From assembly GCF_902806265.1 (NCBI RefSeq), contig NZ_CADCVZ010000001.1, positions 62,001 to 126,000 of the forward strand: a stretch of 64,000 nt of DNA. The letters are read 5' to 3'. The position numbers and the translations under genes are program-made. The stretch comes from an uncultured Sphingomonas sp. (GTDB lineage: Bacteria; Pseudomonadota; Alphaproteobacteria; Sphingomonadales; Sphingomonadaceae). Shown here one piece after another: positions 35,109 to 44,937 of the stretch. The notes beneath the pieces were generated by a model, which saw only the letters and a list, made by a program, of their open reading frames with translations, had not been told where the DNA came from and did no database searches. Within the stretch, counting starts at the first letter, position 1, and every line of letters begins with the position of its first letter.

Positions 35109-37709
35109 ATGGCCAGGGCCGACGCCGCCACCCCGATGATGCAGCAATACCACCGCCTCAAGGCCGAGGCCGGTGACGCGCTGCTGTTCTACCGTATGGG
35201 CGACTTCTTCGAGCTGTTCTTCGATGACGCCAAGGCGGCAGCCGGGTGCCTCGACATCGCGCTCACCAAGCGCGGCGCCGACGCAGGCGAGCCAGTGCCA
35301 ATGTGCGGCGTGCCGGTGCATTCGGCCGAGTCCTACCTCGCCCGCCTGATCCGCGCCGGTCACTGCGTCGCTATCGCCGAGCAGACGGAAAGCCCCGCCG
35401 AAGCCCGTCGGCTGCGCGGGTCCAAGGCGCTGGTCGACCGCGCGATCATCCGGCTGGTCACGCCGGGGACCCTGACGGAAGACACGCTGCTGGACAGCGG
35501 TGCGGCCAACTGGCTGGCGGCGGTAGCCAGGGCTGGCGACGAGTGGGGAATCGCCGCCGCCGACATCTCCACCGGCCGGTTTGAGCTGATTGCCTGCGGA
35601 CCGGGCGACCTCCAAGCGGAGCTGGCCCGCCTGTCGCCGGCCGAGACCATCGCCGAGGGGAAGGTGCCGGGCATCAGGTGCATGCCGGGCAAAGGTGGCT
35701 TCGACAGCGCGAACGGCGAGCGGGCACTGACCCGGCGCTTCGCGGTCGCCAGCCTCGACGGTTTTGGTGAACTCGGCCGGGCGGAGCTGGCGGCCGCAGG
35801 CGGCTTGCTGGCCTACCTCGACGCCACCCAGAAGGAGGCGACCGCATTCCTTGCGGCGCCGCGCCGGATCGCGCGGCTGGAGCATATGGCGATCGACGCC
35901 GCCACTCGGGCCAGCCTCGAAATTTGCCGGACGGCGGAAGGCAGCACCGCGGGATCGCTGCTGGGCGAGATCGACCGCTGCGTCACGGCTGCCGGACGGA
36001 GGCTGCTCGGGGCCGACCTGTCGGCGCCGCTGCTCGACCGACGCTCAATCGACGGGCGGCTGATGCTGGTGCAATGGCTACACGAGGCCGCCTTGCTGCG
36101 CGGCCGCGTCCGCGACGCCCTGCGCGCGATGCCCGACATCGGCCGAGCGCTCGGGCGGCTGGTAGCCGGGCGCGGAGGACCGCGTGACCTGGCCCTGTTG
36201 CGCGACGGCCTGGCCAGCGCGGCGACCCTGCGAGCTGCGGTCGCGGCCGAGCCCGACCAGCCCGCATTGCTCGCGCGCTTGCTCCCACGACTCGCCGGGC
36301 ATGACGAACTGGTCGCGCGCCTCCGCGCCGCCCTGGTCGAGTCGCCCCCGCTCGATGCGGCCAAGGGCGGCTATATCGCAGAAGGTTATGACCCGGAACT
36401 CGACGGCTTGCGAGCGGCTTCGTCGGACGGCCGCCGCGCCATCGCCGACCTGGAGGGCCGCTACCGCGACGCGACCGGCATTGGTTCGCTCAAGATCCGG
36501 CACAATGCGGTGCTCGGCTACCATGTCGAGGTGTCGGCCAGGCATGCGGATCGGCTGCTCGCCCCGGATAGCGGCTTCACCCATCGCCAGACGCTGGCCG
36601 GCGCAGTGCGCTTCAACTCGCCGGCGCTGCACGAGGAAGCGAGCAAGGTCATCGAGGCGGGCGCACATGCGCTCGCGGCCGAGCAGGCGCATCTGGAGGA
36701 GCTGACGGCGCTGGCGGTCCGGGGTGCTGGAGCCATCGCCGACACCGCGGACGCCATTGCCCGCATCGACGTCGCCGCCAGCCATGCCGAACGGGCAGCG
36801 GAAGGCAGCTGGTGCCGTCCCGCCTTCGCCGATACGCCCTGCCTGGAGGTCGAGGGCGGCCGCCACCCGGTGGTGGAAAGTGCGCTGCGGGGTTCGGGCG
36901 AGCGCTTCATCGCCAATGACTGCAGCCTCGGGTCATACGACCGGCTGTGGCTGATCACCGGCCCCAACATGGGCGGCAAATCGACTTTTCTGCGCCAAAC
37001 TGCGCTGATCGCGCTGCTCGCCCAGTCCGGGAGCTTCGTGCCCGCCAGCCGCGCGCGGCTCGGCATCGTCGATCGGCTATTCAGCCGGGTTGGCGCTTCG
37101 GACAACCTCGCTCGCGGCCGCTCCACCTTCATGGTCGAGATGGTCGAGACCGCGGCCATCCTGGCGCAGGCCACCAGGTACAGCCTGGTCATCCTGGACG
37201 AGATCGGGCGCGGCACCTCGACCTTTGACGGGCTGGCGATCGCCTGGGCGGTAGTCGAGGCGATGCACGGTGAGGTCGGCTGCCGCACCCTGTTCGCCAC
37301 TCATTATCATGAGCTGACCCGCCTGGCCGGACGGCTCGACGCCTTGTCCCTCCACCATGTGCGGGCGCGCGAGTGGAAGGGGGACCTCGTCCTGCTGCAC
37401 GAACTTGCGGACGGACCCGCCGACCGCAGCTATGGCATCGCCGTGGCGCGACTCGCGGGCCTGCCGCCGGCCGTGGTGGCGCGGGCCAAGGCGGTGCTGG
37501 CGAAGCTGGAGGCGGGCCGAGACGCTACCTGCGGGATCGCGGCGGGACTCGACGACCTGCCGCTGTTCGCCGCGGCCGCCGCCCAGCCCGAGCCGCCCGC
37601 CGATCCCTTGCTGCAGGCTGTTGCCGAACTGGAGCCCGACAGCTTGACCCCGCGCGAGGCGCTCGACGCCCTGTATCGGCTCAAGCGGCTGGCGGCGGAG
37701 CGCGGCTGA
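35109..37709 (+). CDS. mutS: DNA mismatch repair protein MutS
   Basis: 866 aa mismatch-recognition ATPase. The mismatch-contact motif is [11 protein letters not shown] near residue 32 (Phe-x-Glu form). Core and clamp domains follow. The C-terminal ATPase has Walker [15 protein letters not shown] near 617, signature [12 protein letters not shown] near 668, Walker [17 protein letters not shown] near 696, and FATHYHEL. Near the end [15 protein letters not shown] is the short dimerisation helix. ATG 35109. Its stop overlaps the glnD start by one base (TGATG). Confidence 0.98.
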   Translation: MARADAATPMMQQYHRLKAEAGDALLFYRMGDFFELFFDDAKAAAGCLDIALTKRGADAGEPVPMCGVPVHSAESYLARLIRAGHCVAIAEQTESPAEARRLRGSKALVDRAIIRLVTPGTLTEDTLLDSGAANWLAAVARAGDEWGIAAADISTGRFELIACGPGDLQAELARLSPAETIAEGKVPGIRCMPGKGGFDSANGERALTRRFAVASLDGFGELGRAELAAAGGLLAYLDATQKEATAFLAAPRRIARLEHMAIDAATRASLEICRTAEGSTAGSLLGEIDRCVTAAGRRLLGADLSAPLLDRRSIDGRLMLVQWLHEAALLRGRVRDALRAMPDIGRALGRLVAGRGGPRDLALLRDGLASAATLRAAVAAEPDQPALLARLLPRLAGHDELVARLRAALVESPPLDAAKGGYIAEGYDPELDGLRAASSDGRRAIADLEGRYRDATGIGSLKIRHNAVLGYHVEVSARHADRLLAPDSGFTHRQTLAGAVRFNSPALHEEASKVIEAGAHALAAEQAHLEELTALAVRGAGAIADTADAIARIDVAASHAERAAEGSWCRPAFADTPCLEVEGGRHPVVESALRGSGERFIANDCSLGSYDRLWLITGPNMGGKSTFLRQTALIALLAQSGSFVPASRARLGIVDRLFSRVGASDNLARGRSTFMVEMVETAAILAQATRYSLVILDEIGRGTSTFDGLAIAWAVVEAMHGEVGCRTLFATHYHELTRLAGRLDALSLHHVRAREWKGDLVLLHELADGPADRSYGIAVARLAGLPPAVVARAKAVLAKLEAGRDATCGIAAGLDDLPLFAAAAAQPEPPADPLLQAVAELEPDSLTPREALDALYRLKRLAAERG

Positions 37710-40423
37710 TGTCGGCCAACCGCCTCCACCTGGTCGAGCAGCGCGAAGCGATCTTGCAGCGGGCGAGGCTCGCGGAACGGCTTGCGGTGGCCGATCGCGC
37801 AAGCGCCTGCGCCGCCTTGGTCCAGGCGCTGGCCGACGGCCGTGCCGCCATCGCCCGGCGGATCGAAGCCCAGCCCTCGCGCGGACGAGTCCACGCCGCT
37901 GCGACCGCCTGGCTCACCGACCAGATCGTCGAGCTGGCGTTCGGCTACGCCGCTACCCGGCTTTACCCGGTCGCCAATCCTTCGACCGGCGAACGGGTGA
38001 GCCTGGTCGCCCTCGGCGGTTATGGACGGGGCGAAATGGCGCCGTTCAGCGACGTCGACCTCATGTTCCTGACGCCCCAGCGCGCGCCCTGGTGCGAGCA
38101 GGTGATCGAAGCGACGCTCTACCTGCTGTGGGACCTCAAGCTGAAGGTCGGACAGGCAGTCCGCACCGTGCCCGAGCTGCTTGGCCTCGCCAAGAGCGAC
38201 ATGACCGTGCGCACCGCCATGCTCGAATCCCGCTTCGTCGGAGGCGATCGGCTCCTGTTCGACGAGGCGGCGGAGCGCTTCCGGAGCGAGATCGTGCGCG
38301 GTACGGCCGCGGGATTCACCGCCGCCAAGCTCACCGAACGCGACGAACGCCACCTGAAGATGGGCGACAGCCGCTATCTCGTCGAGCCCAATGTCAAGAA
38401 CGGCAAGGGGGCCTTGCGCGACCTCCATACCCTCTACTGGATCGGCAAATACGTCCACGGGGTGGAGAGCTCCGCCGAGTTGGTCGGCGCCGGCCTGCTG
38501 ACCCGGGCGGAGTTCTCCCGCTTCGACCGCGCCGAGCGCTTCTTCTGGTCGGTTCGCTGCCACCTCCACCGGATCGCCGGGCGAGCGGAGGAGCGGCTGA
38601 CCTTCGACCATCAGCGGCTGATCGCCGAAGCGATGCGCTACACCGACCGGCCGGGCAAGTCGGCGGTCGAGCGCTTTATGCACTTCTACTATCTGCAGGC
38701 GAAGACGGTCGGCGACCTGACCGGCCTGTTCCTGGCCCAGCTGGACGAGCAGATGGGCGCGGAAGGGCGGCGGTTCGCGCTGCCGACCTTTCGGCGCCGC
38801 CCACGCCGCCTGCATGGTTTCGTGCTCGACCGCGGGCGGCTGAGCATCCCGTCCGATGGCTTTCTGGCCCAGGACCCGGTGCGCCTGCTCCAGCTGTTCG
38901 CGCTGGCCGCCGGCGAAGGCCTTGACATCCATCCCTATGCCATGCGCGCCGCCGCCAGGGATGCCCGCCTAGTCGACTCGGTCCGCGACGATCCCACCGC
39001 AAACGCGCTGTTCCTTGAGGTGCTGACCAACCGCGAGCGGCCGGAGGTGGTGCTGCGCTGGACGAACGGGACCGGGGTGCTCGGCCGCTTCGTGCCCGAC
39101 TTCGGCCGGGTCGTGGCGCAGATGCAATTCGACATGTACCACCACTACACGGTGGACGAGCATACCATCCGCGCCGTCGGCCTGCTGGCGGCGATCGAGC
39201 GGGGTGACTTGGCGGACGACCACCCGCTCGCCACCGCCCTGTGCGGCCAGCTTGGTTCCCGGCGCAGCCTCTACGTCGCCGTGCTGCTGCACGACATCGC
39301 CAAGGGCCGCGGGGGCGACCATTCGCTGCTCGGCGCCGAGATCGCCCTGCAGCTGTGCCCGCGCCTGGGGCTCGATGCGGCTGAGACCGAGACCGTGTCG
39401 TGGCTGGTCCGTCACCACTTGCTACTGTCCGCCACCGCCTTCAAGCGCGACCTCGCCGATCCCAAGACGATCGAGGACTTCGCAGCGGTCGTGCAGAGCC
39501 CCGAGCGGCTGCGCCTGCTGCTGATTCTGACGGTGGTGGATATCCGCGCGGTGGGGCCGGGCACTTGGACCGACTGGAAGCGCCAGCTGCTGCGGACCTT
39601 GTGCGAGCTGGCGGAGGAGCGGCTACGGCGCGGGCACAAGGGGAGCGGACGCGCCGAAGAGGTCGCTGCCCGGCAGCAGGCCCTCACCGAAGCGCTGGGG
39701 TGGAGGGCGAGCGCGGCCCGAGCCCACGCCCGCCGTCTGCCCGACAGCTATTGGGTGGCCGAGCCGCCCGAATGGATCCTCGCCAACGCGCGCCAGATTG
39801 CCGCGGCCGAAGCGCGCATCGGCGAGTTGCAGCCCAGCGTTTCGCTAGCCGGCGAGGAGGAAGGCGCGACCCGGCTAAGCGTATTCGCGCCGGACCGGCC
39901 AGGCCTGTTCTACCGCATATGCGCGGCGCTGGCTGCAGCCGGGGCCAACATCGTGAGCGCCCGCATCCACACGACCCGCGACGGCATGGCTCTGGACAAT
40001 CTGCTGGTCCAGGATGGGCGAGGGCGACCCTACTCCGACAAGCGGCTGCGCGCGCGGCTGATCCGCACGACCGCCGCGGCCCTGGCGGTGGACCAGCCCG
40101 CGGCGGTGCCGTTGCCGCAGGGCAGGGAGCCATTTGCGGTTGCGCCCTCCGTGGTCATCGCCGAGCGCGCGTCGCGGCGGACCACGGTGGCGGAAGTGAA
40201 TGCGTCCGACCGGCCCGGACTATTGGCCGCGCTCGCGGGCGCGATCTTCCGCCTTGGTCACGTCGTCCACTCGGCCCATATCGCCACCTTTGGGGAGCGG
40301 GCGGTCGACGTCTTCTACCTGACGCGCTCCGACGGGAAGAAGCTGGGGGCGGGCGAGATCGAGCCGCTGCGCGCGGCCCTGCTGCACGCCGCTACCGTCA
40401 GCCCTGACGCCCGCGCCGCTTAA
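37709..40423 (+). CDS. glnD: [Protein-PII] uridylyltransferase/uridylyl-removing enzyme GlnD
   Basis: 904 aa bifunctional sensor of glutamine that uridylylates or deuridylylates PII proteins and so controls nitrogen metabolism. Nucleotidyltransferase site VALGGYGRGEMAPFSDVDLM near residue 100. The GlnD linker PNVKNGKGALRDLHTLYWI follows. HD domain around HHYTVDEHTIRAVG (near 478) and LHDIAKGRGGDHS (near 528). Two C-terminal ACT domains (FAPDRPGLFYRICAALAAAG near 730 and ASDRPGLLAALAGAIF near 832). All parts look intact. Translationally coupled to mutS (TGATG). Confidence 0.97.
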   Translation: MSANRLHLVEQREAILQRARLAERLAVADRASACAALVQALADGRAAIARRIEAQPSRGRVHAAATAWLTDQIVELAFGYAATRLYPVANPSTGERVSLVALGGYGRGEMAPFSDVDLMFLTPQRAPWCEQVIEATLYLLWDLKLKVGQAVRTVPELLGLAKSDMTVRTAMLESRFVGGDRLLFDEAAERFRSEIVRGTAAGFTAAKLTERDERHLKMGDSRYLVEPNVKNGKGALRDLHTLYWIGKYVHGVESSAELVGAGLLTRAEFSRFDRAERFFWSVRCHLHRIAGRAEERLTFDHQRLIAEAMRYTDRPGKSAVERFMHFYYLQAKTVGDLTGLFLAQLDEQMGAEGRRFALPTFRRRPRRLHGFVLDRGRLSIPSDGFLAQDPVRLLQLFALAAGEGLDIHPYAMRAAARDARLVDSVRDDPTANALFLEVLTNRERPEVVLRWTNGTGVLGRFVPDFGRVVAQMQFDMYHHYTVDEHTIRAVGLLAAIERGDLADDHPLATALCGQLGSRRSLYVAVLLHDIAKGRGGDHSLLGAEIALQLCPRLGLDAAETETVSWLVRHHLLLSATAFKRDLADPKTIEDFAAVVQSPERLRLLLILTVVDIRAVGPGTWTDWKRQLLRTLCELAEERLRRGHKGSGRAEEVAARQQALTEALGWRASAARAHARRLPDSYWVAEPPEWILANARQIAAAEARIGELQPSVSLAGEEEGATRLSVFAPDRPGLFYRICAALAAAGANIVSARIHTTRDGMALDNLLVQDGRGRPYSDKRLRARLIRTTAAALAVDQPAAVPLPQGREPFAVAPSVVIAERASRRTTVAEVNASDRPGLLAALAGAIFRLGHVVHSAHIATFGERAVDVFYLTRSDGKKLGAGEIEPLRAALLHAATVSPDARAA

Positions 40424-40482
40424 GGTAGAAGACAAAGGACCCCACGGTCGCCCGCGAGGCTCTCCTCTTGTTTACATTCCGA

Positions 40483-43400
40483 TCAGCCGCGCTCGGGCGC
40501 AGGCGGCGGGGGCGGCGGCGCCGGTGGCAGCGGGCAAGCCGCAGTCGCTTCGACCACCGTGCCGTCCGGGCAGGTCTGGGTTGTCACTGGCGGCGGAGGC
40601 GGTGGCGGCGGCGGGGGAGCGACCTCCGCGACCCGCTGCGCCGGCCTCAGGTTAGCCCGCAGCGTCAGGCCGAAGGTCCGCGGCTCGGCCAGAAACGCCC
40701 CGAACAGCTGGGTCGAACGGTTGGCCACCGGCGAGCAGAAGCCGTTCAGGGCCCCGCGCGTGGTGCAGCTGCCCTGCAGCGGCGCGTCGAACGCCACCTG
40801 CTTGTAGTTGGTGTCCAAGATGTTCTGCGCCCAGAGTTCAACCGCCCAGCGATCGTCGGGACCGCGCACGCCCACCCGGCTGTTGAAGGTGGTGTAGCCG
40901 TTCTCGATCTTCTCGATGTCGAGGTCGGAGCCGGTGTTGAACTTCGACTGGTAGCGGCCGTCGAGGTAGAACAGCCCTTTGAGGCCGGTAGTACCGATCG
41001 GCGGGGTCCAGGCCAAGCTACCGGTCAGGGTGTACAACGAGCTGTTCGACAGGCGCCGGCCCGGAAGCTGGAACAGCGCGGTGCTGAGCGCCCGGCCGTC
41101 CGCACCGACCAGGTTGTTACGGTACTTGGTGTCGGACACGGTCGCACCGACATTGAAGTAGACGTTTGGCAGCGGGCGTGTGAACACTTCCACTTCGACG
41201 CCGCGGCTCTTCACGCCAGCCCGGGTGTCGCCGTCGCATTCGCCGGTCGGCACCACTTGCGCGTTGTCGGTGTCCGCGCCGTCAAGGTCGTCTTCGCACG
41301 AATTGACGTTCTCGACGAAGAAGTTGATGCCATTGAAGGTGTTGAGCTGGAAGTCGCGGAACAGCTGGCGGAACAGGGCAACGTTCACGTCGATGCCGCG
41401 GCCGTTGTACTTGGCGCCGAGCTCGACGGCGTCGTTGATCTCGGGCCGGAACTCCAGCTCTTCGATCGTGGCGGCGGTGGTCACCGCGCCTGCGACGGGA
41501 ACGCCCGAGCTGTTGAGCGCAACCGTGCGGGACAGCGCCGAGCGATCGAGGTTGTACCCGCCTGCCTTGTAGCCGCGCGAGTAGCTGGCATAGGTCAGGA
41601 GGTTGTCGGTCGGCTTGAAGCTGAGCACCACCGTGCCCGTCAGCTTGTTCTCCTTGCGCGAGTCCCGCTCCTGCAGGCTGCCGCCCGGCAGGCTGGGGAT
41701 AACGCAGGGGATCTGCTGCAGGGAAGCCAGCGCCCCGCCTGAGAACACGCCGCACAGGGGCGTCGCGTTCAAGTCGTTGAGGTCAACGTTCAGAGTCTTC
41801 TTCTCCCGCGTGTAGCGGGCGCCCACCGTGAGCTTCAGCGCATCGGTGATCGAGAAGATGTTGTGGGTGAACAGCGCGAGGTTGTTGCTGGTCTGGTTGA
41901 AGGTGTCGTCCGTCTGATCGGTGAACGCGCGCGGGCCTCCGCCGAGCGCCAGCGAGAGGTTGCTGAAGCCGCTGGTGCCGAACGGAGCGGCGCCGAAGTT
42001 CACCCCCGGGATGAGCGGCGAGAGTCCGGCATTGTTGAGCTGCGCAAAGGCGCCGAGCACCGTGATGTTGCCGGCGATGGCCTGCGCGGCGGCGAGGTTG
42101 CCCGCCGCCACCGCCGCGTTGAACTGCGCCAGCAACGCGGCCCTGATCCCCCCCGCCACGAGCGGCTGGAAGCAGGTCGGCTGCGTGCCCGGCTGCAGCA
42201 GCGCGGCCTGCCCGGTCACCTGAGCGAAGTTGTTCGCAACGAGGCAGTTGGCGAAGCGGCCATAATCGTCGCCATAGGCCAGGTTGTCGCGGACCCGCAG
42301 CTTCTCGCGCGCGAGATAGCCGCCGAACAGCCAGTCAACCCGGTCGCCGAAGCTTGAGCCCTGCAGCCGGACTTCCTGGCTGAAGGTCCGGAAGCGGTTG
42401 AAGGCGGTGCCGTCGTCGTCGCGGTAGAGGATGTCGAGGTTGTTGAAGTCGGCGTCCTGACCGCGGATGTACTTGTTAGTGCGCCAGGCGGTGATGGACG
42501 TCAGCTCCGCCCCACCGAAATCGTACACCGCTTCGGCCGACACGCCGCCGTCCTTGACGTCCTGGCGGTAGCTGCGCCCCGGCGTGATGGAGACCTCGCG
42601 GTCGTAGGGATCGTCGTTGATGATCGCGCCAATGCCACGCTCGATGAAAGCAATGGTAGACGGCTGGCTGGTCGCCTCGCCGCCCACCGCGACGATGTCC
42701 TCCGTCGGCAGGTAGACCGCCGCGCAGCATTCCTCGTCGCGCTTGGCGAAGTCGCCGATGAACCGGACCGACAGGTCGTCGTTAGGCTTGAAGAGCAGCT
42801 GGCCGCGCAGCAGGTATCGGTTGCGGTCGTTGACGTCGCGGCCGGAGATCACGTCTTCCAGGAAGCCGTCGCGCTTCAGGTAGATGGCGTCGGCGCGCAC
42901 GGCCAGCGTGTCGCTGATCGGGCCGGTTCCGCCCACCTCGACCCGGCGGAAGTCATAGTTGCCGACCGTCAGCTCGCCGTTGACCTCCGGACGGAACTGC
43001 GGCCGGGCGGTGATGATGGAGATGAGGCCCGCGGAAGTATTGCGTCCGAACAGCGTGCCCTGCGGCCCGCGCAGCACCTCGATCCGATCGATCTGGCCAA
43101 GCTCGGTCAGCCCGGTTCCGGTGCGCGAGCGATAAACGCCGTCGATGAACACGCCGACCGAGCTCTCGAGGCCCGGGTTGTCGCCCACGGTGCCGATGCC
43201 GCGGATGCGGGCCACGGCCGCGCCTGCTTCGGACGAAGTGGAGGAGACCAGCAGCGATGGCGAGACCTGCTGCAGCTGCCGGATGTCGGCAGCGCCTGTG
43301 TTCTGCAGCTGCTGCGCGGTGACCGCGCTGACTGCCAGCGGGACGTCGGACAGGGCTTCGTTGCGGCGGGTGGCGGTGACCACGATGTCGCCGGTCTGCT

Positions 43401-43578
43401 GATCGGCGTTTTCCGTGTCCGCAGTGTCGTCAACCGCGCCAGCCTCGGTCGTCGCGCCCTGAGTCGCTTCTGCGCCGCCACGGTCAGTGTCGGTGTCCGC
43501 CTCTGTCGTGGATTGAGCAAAGGCTGGTGTCGAAAGAGCGAACAGGCAGGCCGACAACAGCCAGGTGGACTTGCGCAT
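40483..43578 (-). CDS. TonB-dependent receptor with proline-rich, cysteine-containing C-terminal tail
   Basis: 1031 aa outer-membrane active-transport channel. Signal peptide KSTWLLSACLFALSTPAFA. A low-complexity acidic spacer to residue 62 precedes the plug, which begins GDIVVTATRRNEALSDVPLA and holds IEVLRGPQGTLFGRNTSAG. The barrel runs to about residue 978 (TLRANLRP). After it, a tail of about 50 residues has two proline runs (10 and 6 prolines) around TCPDGTVVEATAACP. Classical receptors end in an aromatic residue at the last strand; this one ends PAPERG. ATG start with GGAGGGG box. The ligand is unknown; this plug type is abundant in sphingomonads. Confidence 0.94.
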   Translation of the reverse strand: MRKSTWLLSACLFALSTPAFAQSTTEADTDTDRGGAEATQGATTEAGAVDDTADTENADQQTGDIVVTATRRNEALSDVPLAVSAVTAQQLQNTGAADIRQLQQVSPSLLVSSTSSEAGAAVARIRGIGTVGDNPGLESSVGVFIDGVYRSRTGTGLTELGQIDRIEVLRGPQGTLFGRNTSAGLISIITARPQFRPEVNGELTVGNYDFRRVEVGGTGPISDTLAVRADAIYLKRDGFLEDVISGRDVNDRNRYLLRGQLLFKPNDDLSVRFIGDFAKRDEECCAAVYLPTEDIVAVGGEATSQPSTIAFIERGIGAIINDDPYDREVSITPGRSYRQDVKDGGVSAEAVYDFGGAELTSITAWRTNKYIRGQDADFNNLDILYRDDDGTAFNRFRTFSQEVRLQGSSFGDRVDWLFGGYLAREKLRVRDNLAYGDDYGRFANCLVANNFAQVTGQAALLQPGTQPTCFQPLVAGGIRAALLAQFNAAVAAGNLAAAQAIAGNITVLGAFAQLNNAGLSPLIPGVNFGAAPFGTSGFSNLSLALGGGPRAFTDQTDDTFNQTSNNLALFTHNIFSITDALKLTVGARYTREKKTLNVDLNDLNATPLCGVFSGGALASLQQIPCVIPSLPGGSLQERDSRKENKLTGTVVLSFKPTDNLLTYASYSRGYKAGGYNLDRSALSRTVALNSSGVPVAGAVTTAATIEELEFRPEINDAVELGAKYNGRGIDVNVALFRQLFRDFQLNTFNGINFFVENVNSCEDDLDGADTDNAQVVPTGECDGDTRAGVKSRGVEVEVFTRPLPNVYFNVGATVSDTKYRNNLVGADGRALSTALFQLPGRRLSNSSLYTLTGSLAWTPPIGTTGLKGLFYLDGRYQSKFNTGSDLDIEKIENGYTTFNSRVGVRGPDDRWAVELWAQNILDTNYKQVAFDAPLQGSCTTRGALNGFCSPVANRSTQLFGAFLAEPRTFGLTLRANLRPAQRVAEVAPPPPPPPPPPVTTQTCPDGTVVEATAACPLPPAPPPPPPAPERG

Positions 43579-43732
43579 GGGTTCCCCTCCAGAAATCTTG
43601 TGGTGGGGACGCTAGTGCAGCGATGAGGCCCTTGGAAGCGAAGGGGGCAGTTAACGGCCAGTTATCCCCAGCCGCTGTTACCAAGGAGCAACATAGTGCG
43701 GTGCAGCATAGTCCTGCCGCGATGCGGCAAGG

Positions 43733-43954
43733 TCAAGTCGAGAGCGCGTAGCTTTCAAGAAAGCCGCAGCGCCCGCAGCGGAAGGTCGTGATCTCGTGCT
43801 GATCACGACCGCGGAGCTTGAGCCCGGTCCAGATGCTTTTCACGGGCGCGCCGGCGATCCACTTGCCTACGACATAGAAGCTATCGGTCTGATCCAAGAC
43901 GAAGCCTGCCGCCATGCTGGACCCGCACTTGGAACAGTCAGGCGTATGCGGCAT
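43733..43954 (-). CDS. Small zinc-ribbon protein (DUF6487-like)
   Basis: 73 aa with two CxxC pairs: CSKCGSSM at the N-terminus and FRCGRCGFLESYA at the C-terminus, a probable zinc ribbon. The middle GFVLDQTDSFYVVGKWIAG and SIWTGLKLRG match what I recall of DUF6487. Function unknown. It starts 19 bases after infC, so it is probably the last gene of the thrS-orf-infC transcript. A small inverted repeat (TGCCGC-GAT-GCGGCA at 43715-43729) follows its stop but has no T-run. Confidence 0.82.
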   Translation of the reverse strand: MPHTPDCSKCGSSMAAGFVLDQTDSFYVVGKWIAGAPVKSIWTGLKLRGRDQHEITTFRCGRCGFLESYALST

Positions 43955-43973
43955 GCGGCTTCCCGAAGCTCGG

Positions 43974-44519
43974 TTACTTGGGCGACAGCACCATGAGCAT
44001 CTGGCGACCTTCCATCCGCGGGTGCGCCTCGACCTTGGCGATCCCGCCCGTTTCCTCCGCGACCCGCTGGAGCACCGCCATGCCGAGCTGGCCGTGCGCC
44101 ATCTCGCGGCCGCGGAAGCGCATGGTCACCTTGACCTTGTCGCCTTCCTCCAGGAACTCCACGACCTTCTTCATCTTGGTGCCATAGTCGTGGTCGTCGA
44201 TGTTTGGACGCATCTTGATCTCCTTGATCTCCTGCGTCTTCTGCTTCTTGCGCTGCTCGTTAGCCTTCTTCTGCGCCTCGTATTTGAAGCGGCCAATGTC
44301 GAGGAACTTGGCAACGGGCGGGTCGGCGTTGGGGCTGATTTCGACCAGGTCGAGCCCGACGCCAACCGCCTGCTCGTAAGCCTCACGCGTATACATCACG
44401 CCCAGGTTCTCGCCGTTTTCGTCGATCACCCGGACCTTCTGGGACTGGATGAACTCGTTGTAGCGAGGGCCGGTGAACTGCGGCGGCGCCTGCGGACGGC
44501 GCGGATAGGGCGGTGGTAT
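43974..44519 (-). CDS. infC: Translation initiation factor IF-3, starting at AUA
   Basis: 181 aa factor that checks start codons and keeps ribosomal subunits apart; the length matches E. coli IF-3 (180 aa). Visible are YNEFIQSQKVRVIDENGENL at the N-domain, the linker KKANEQRKKQKTQEIKEIKM, and the C-domain VKVTMRFRGREMAHGQLG with KVEAHPRMEGRQM. No ATG, GTG or TTG gives the full N-domain: GTG at 44429 would cut off about 30 residues. The frame stays open upstream to ATA at 44517-44519, which has AGGAG 8 bases before it. A rare start codon on infC is the known means of IF-3 self-repression. Confidence 0.93.
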   Translation of the reverse strand: MPPPYPRRPQAPPQFTGPRYNEFIQSQKVRVIDENGENLGVMYTREAYEQAVGVGLDLVEISPNADPPVAKFLDIGRFKYEAQKKANEQRKKQKTQEIKEIKMRPNIDDHDYGTKMKKVVEFLEEGDKVKVTMRFRGREMAHGQLGMAVLQRVAEETGGIAKVEAHPRMEGRQMLMVLSPK

Positions 44520-44532
44520 AGCTGAGTCTCCT
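44517..44532 (-). promoter_or_regulatory. infC ribosome-binding site and AUA start codon
   Basis: On the minus strand AGGAG (44528-44532) stands 8 bases ahead of ATA (44517-44519), followed in frame by CCACCGCCC. E. coli infC uses AUU in the same role; IF-3 disfavours such codons, giving negative feedback. Confidence 0.8.
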
Positions 44533-44625
44533 GATGCAGTTGGTTCTAGCGTCGCGAGCTAAGGCTTGCGGCGGGCAATGGGAAGGGGCTTCAACCGATT
44601 TGGCGCGCTCTGTGGCGGCATGGCG

Positions 44626-44937
44626 TCAATTGCCGGTCCGCAGGCGACCGCGCAAGGCGAGCGATTTGCGGTTGAGCGCGGGCAGGTCCGCCGTTCCCGC
44701 AAGCAGCGCTTCGCCAAGCTCCACGGCTTTCACCAGCACCGGCCCGGGCGCGTGGCGATAAGCGGGCCGGCCCTCGATCCGTTCGTACCAGCAGCATCCG
44801 CATGCGGCGTCGAGCAGCACGCGCTGAAAACAATGGTCGAAGCGCAGCAGCCAGCCGCGCTGGACCGCCACCTCCGGCAGCGCAACGCGGGTGAGCTGCA
44901 GCCAGCGCCCTTCCAGCTCAGCCCGGCCGGCGGACAA
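44626..44937 (-). CDS. Small hypothetical protein between thrS and infC
   Basis: 103 aa, likely starting at TTG 44935-44937, which overlaps the thrS stop by 20 bases; there is no ATG near the start. The body reads [26 protein letters not shown] (partly quoted) then [11 protein letters not shown] and ends [27 protein letters not shown] recall similar short sphingomonad proteins, sometimes loosely labelled as acetyltransferases, but no acetyl-CoA motif is present. Function unknown. It lies in the same minus-strand run as thrS and infC. Confidence 0.72.
   Translation of the reverse strand: MSAGRAELEGRWLQLTRVALPEVAVQRGWLLRFDHCFQRVLLDAACGCCWYERIEGRPAYRHAPGPVLVKAVELGEALLAGTADLPALNRKSLALRGRLRTGN

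Noticed and set aside
37373-37708. Upstream extension of the glnD frame
   Set aside because: Overlaps the conserved mutS C-terminus; ATG 37709 forms the usual TGATG junction and matches the GlnD start.
42061-42130. Alanine-rich insertion in the TonB receptor as a repeat expansion
   Set aside because: The segment AAVAAGNLAAAQAIAGN is low complexity, but similar extracellular-loop insertions are usual in sphingomonad receptors of this type.
43715-43729. Short hairpin TGCCGC-GAT-GCGGCA after the zinc-ribbon gene as a terminator
   Set aside because: Six-base stem without a T-run; too weak to list as a terminator.
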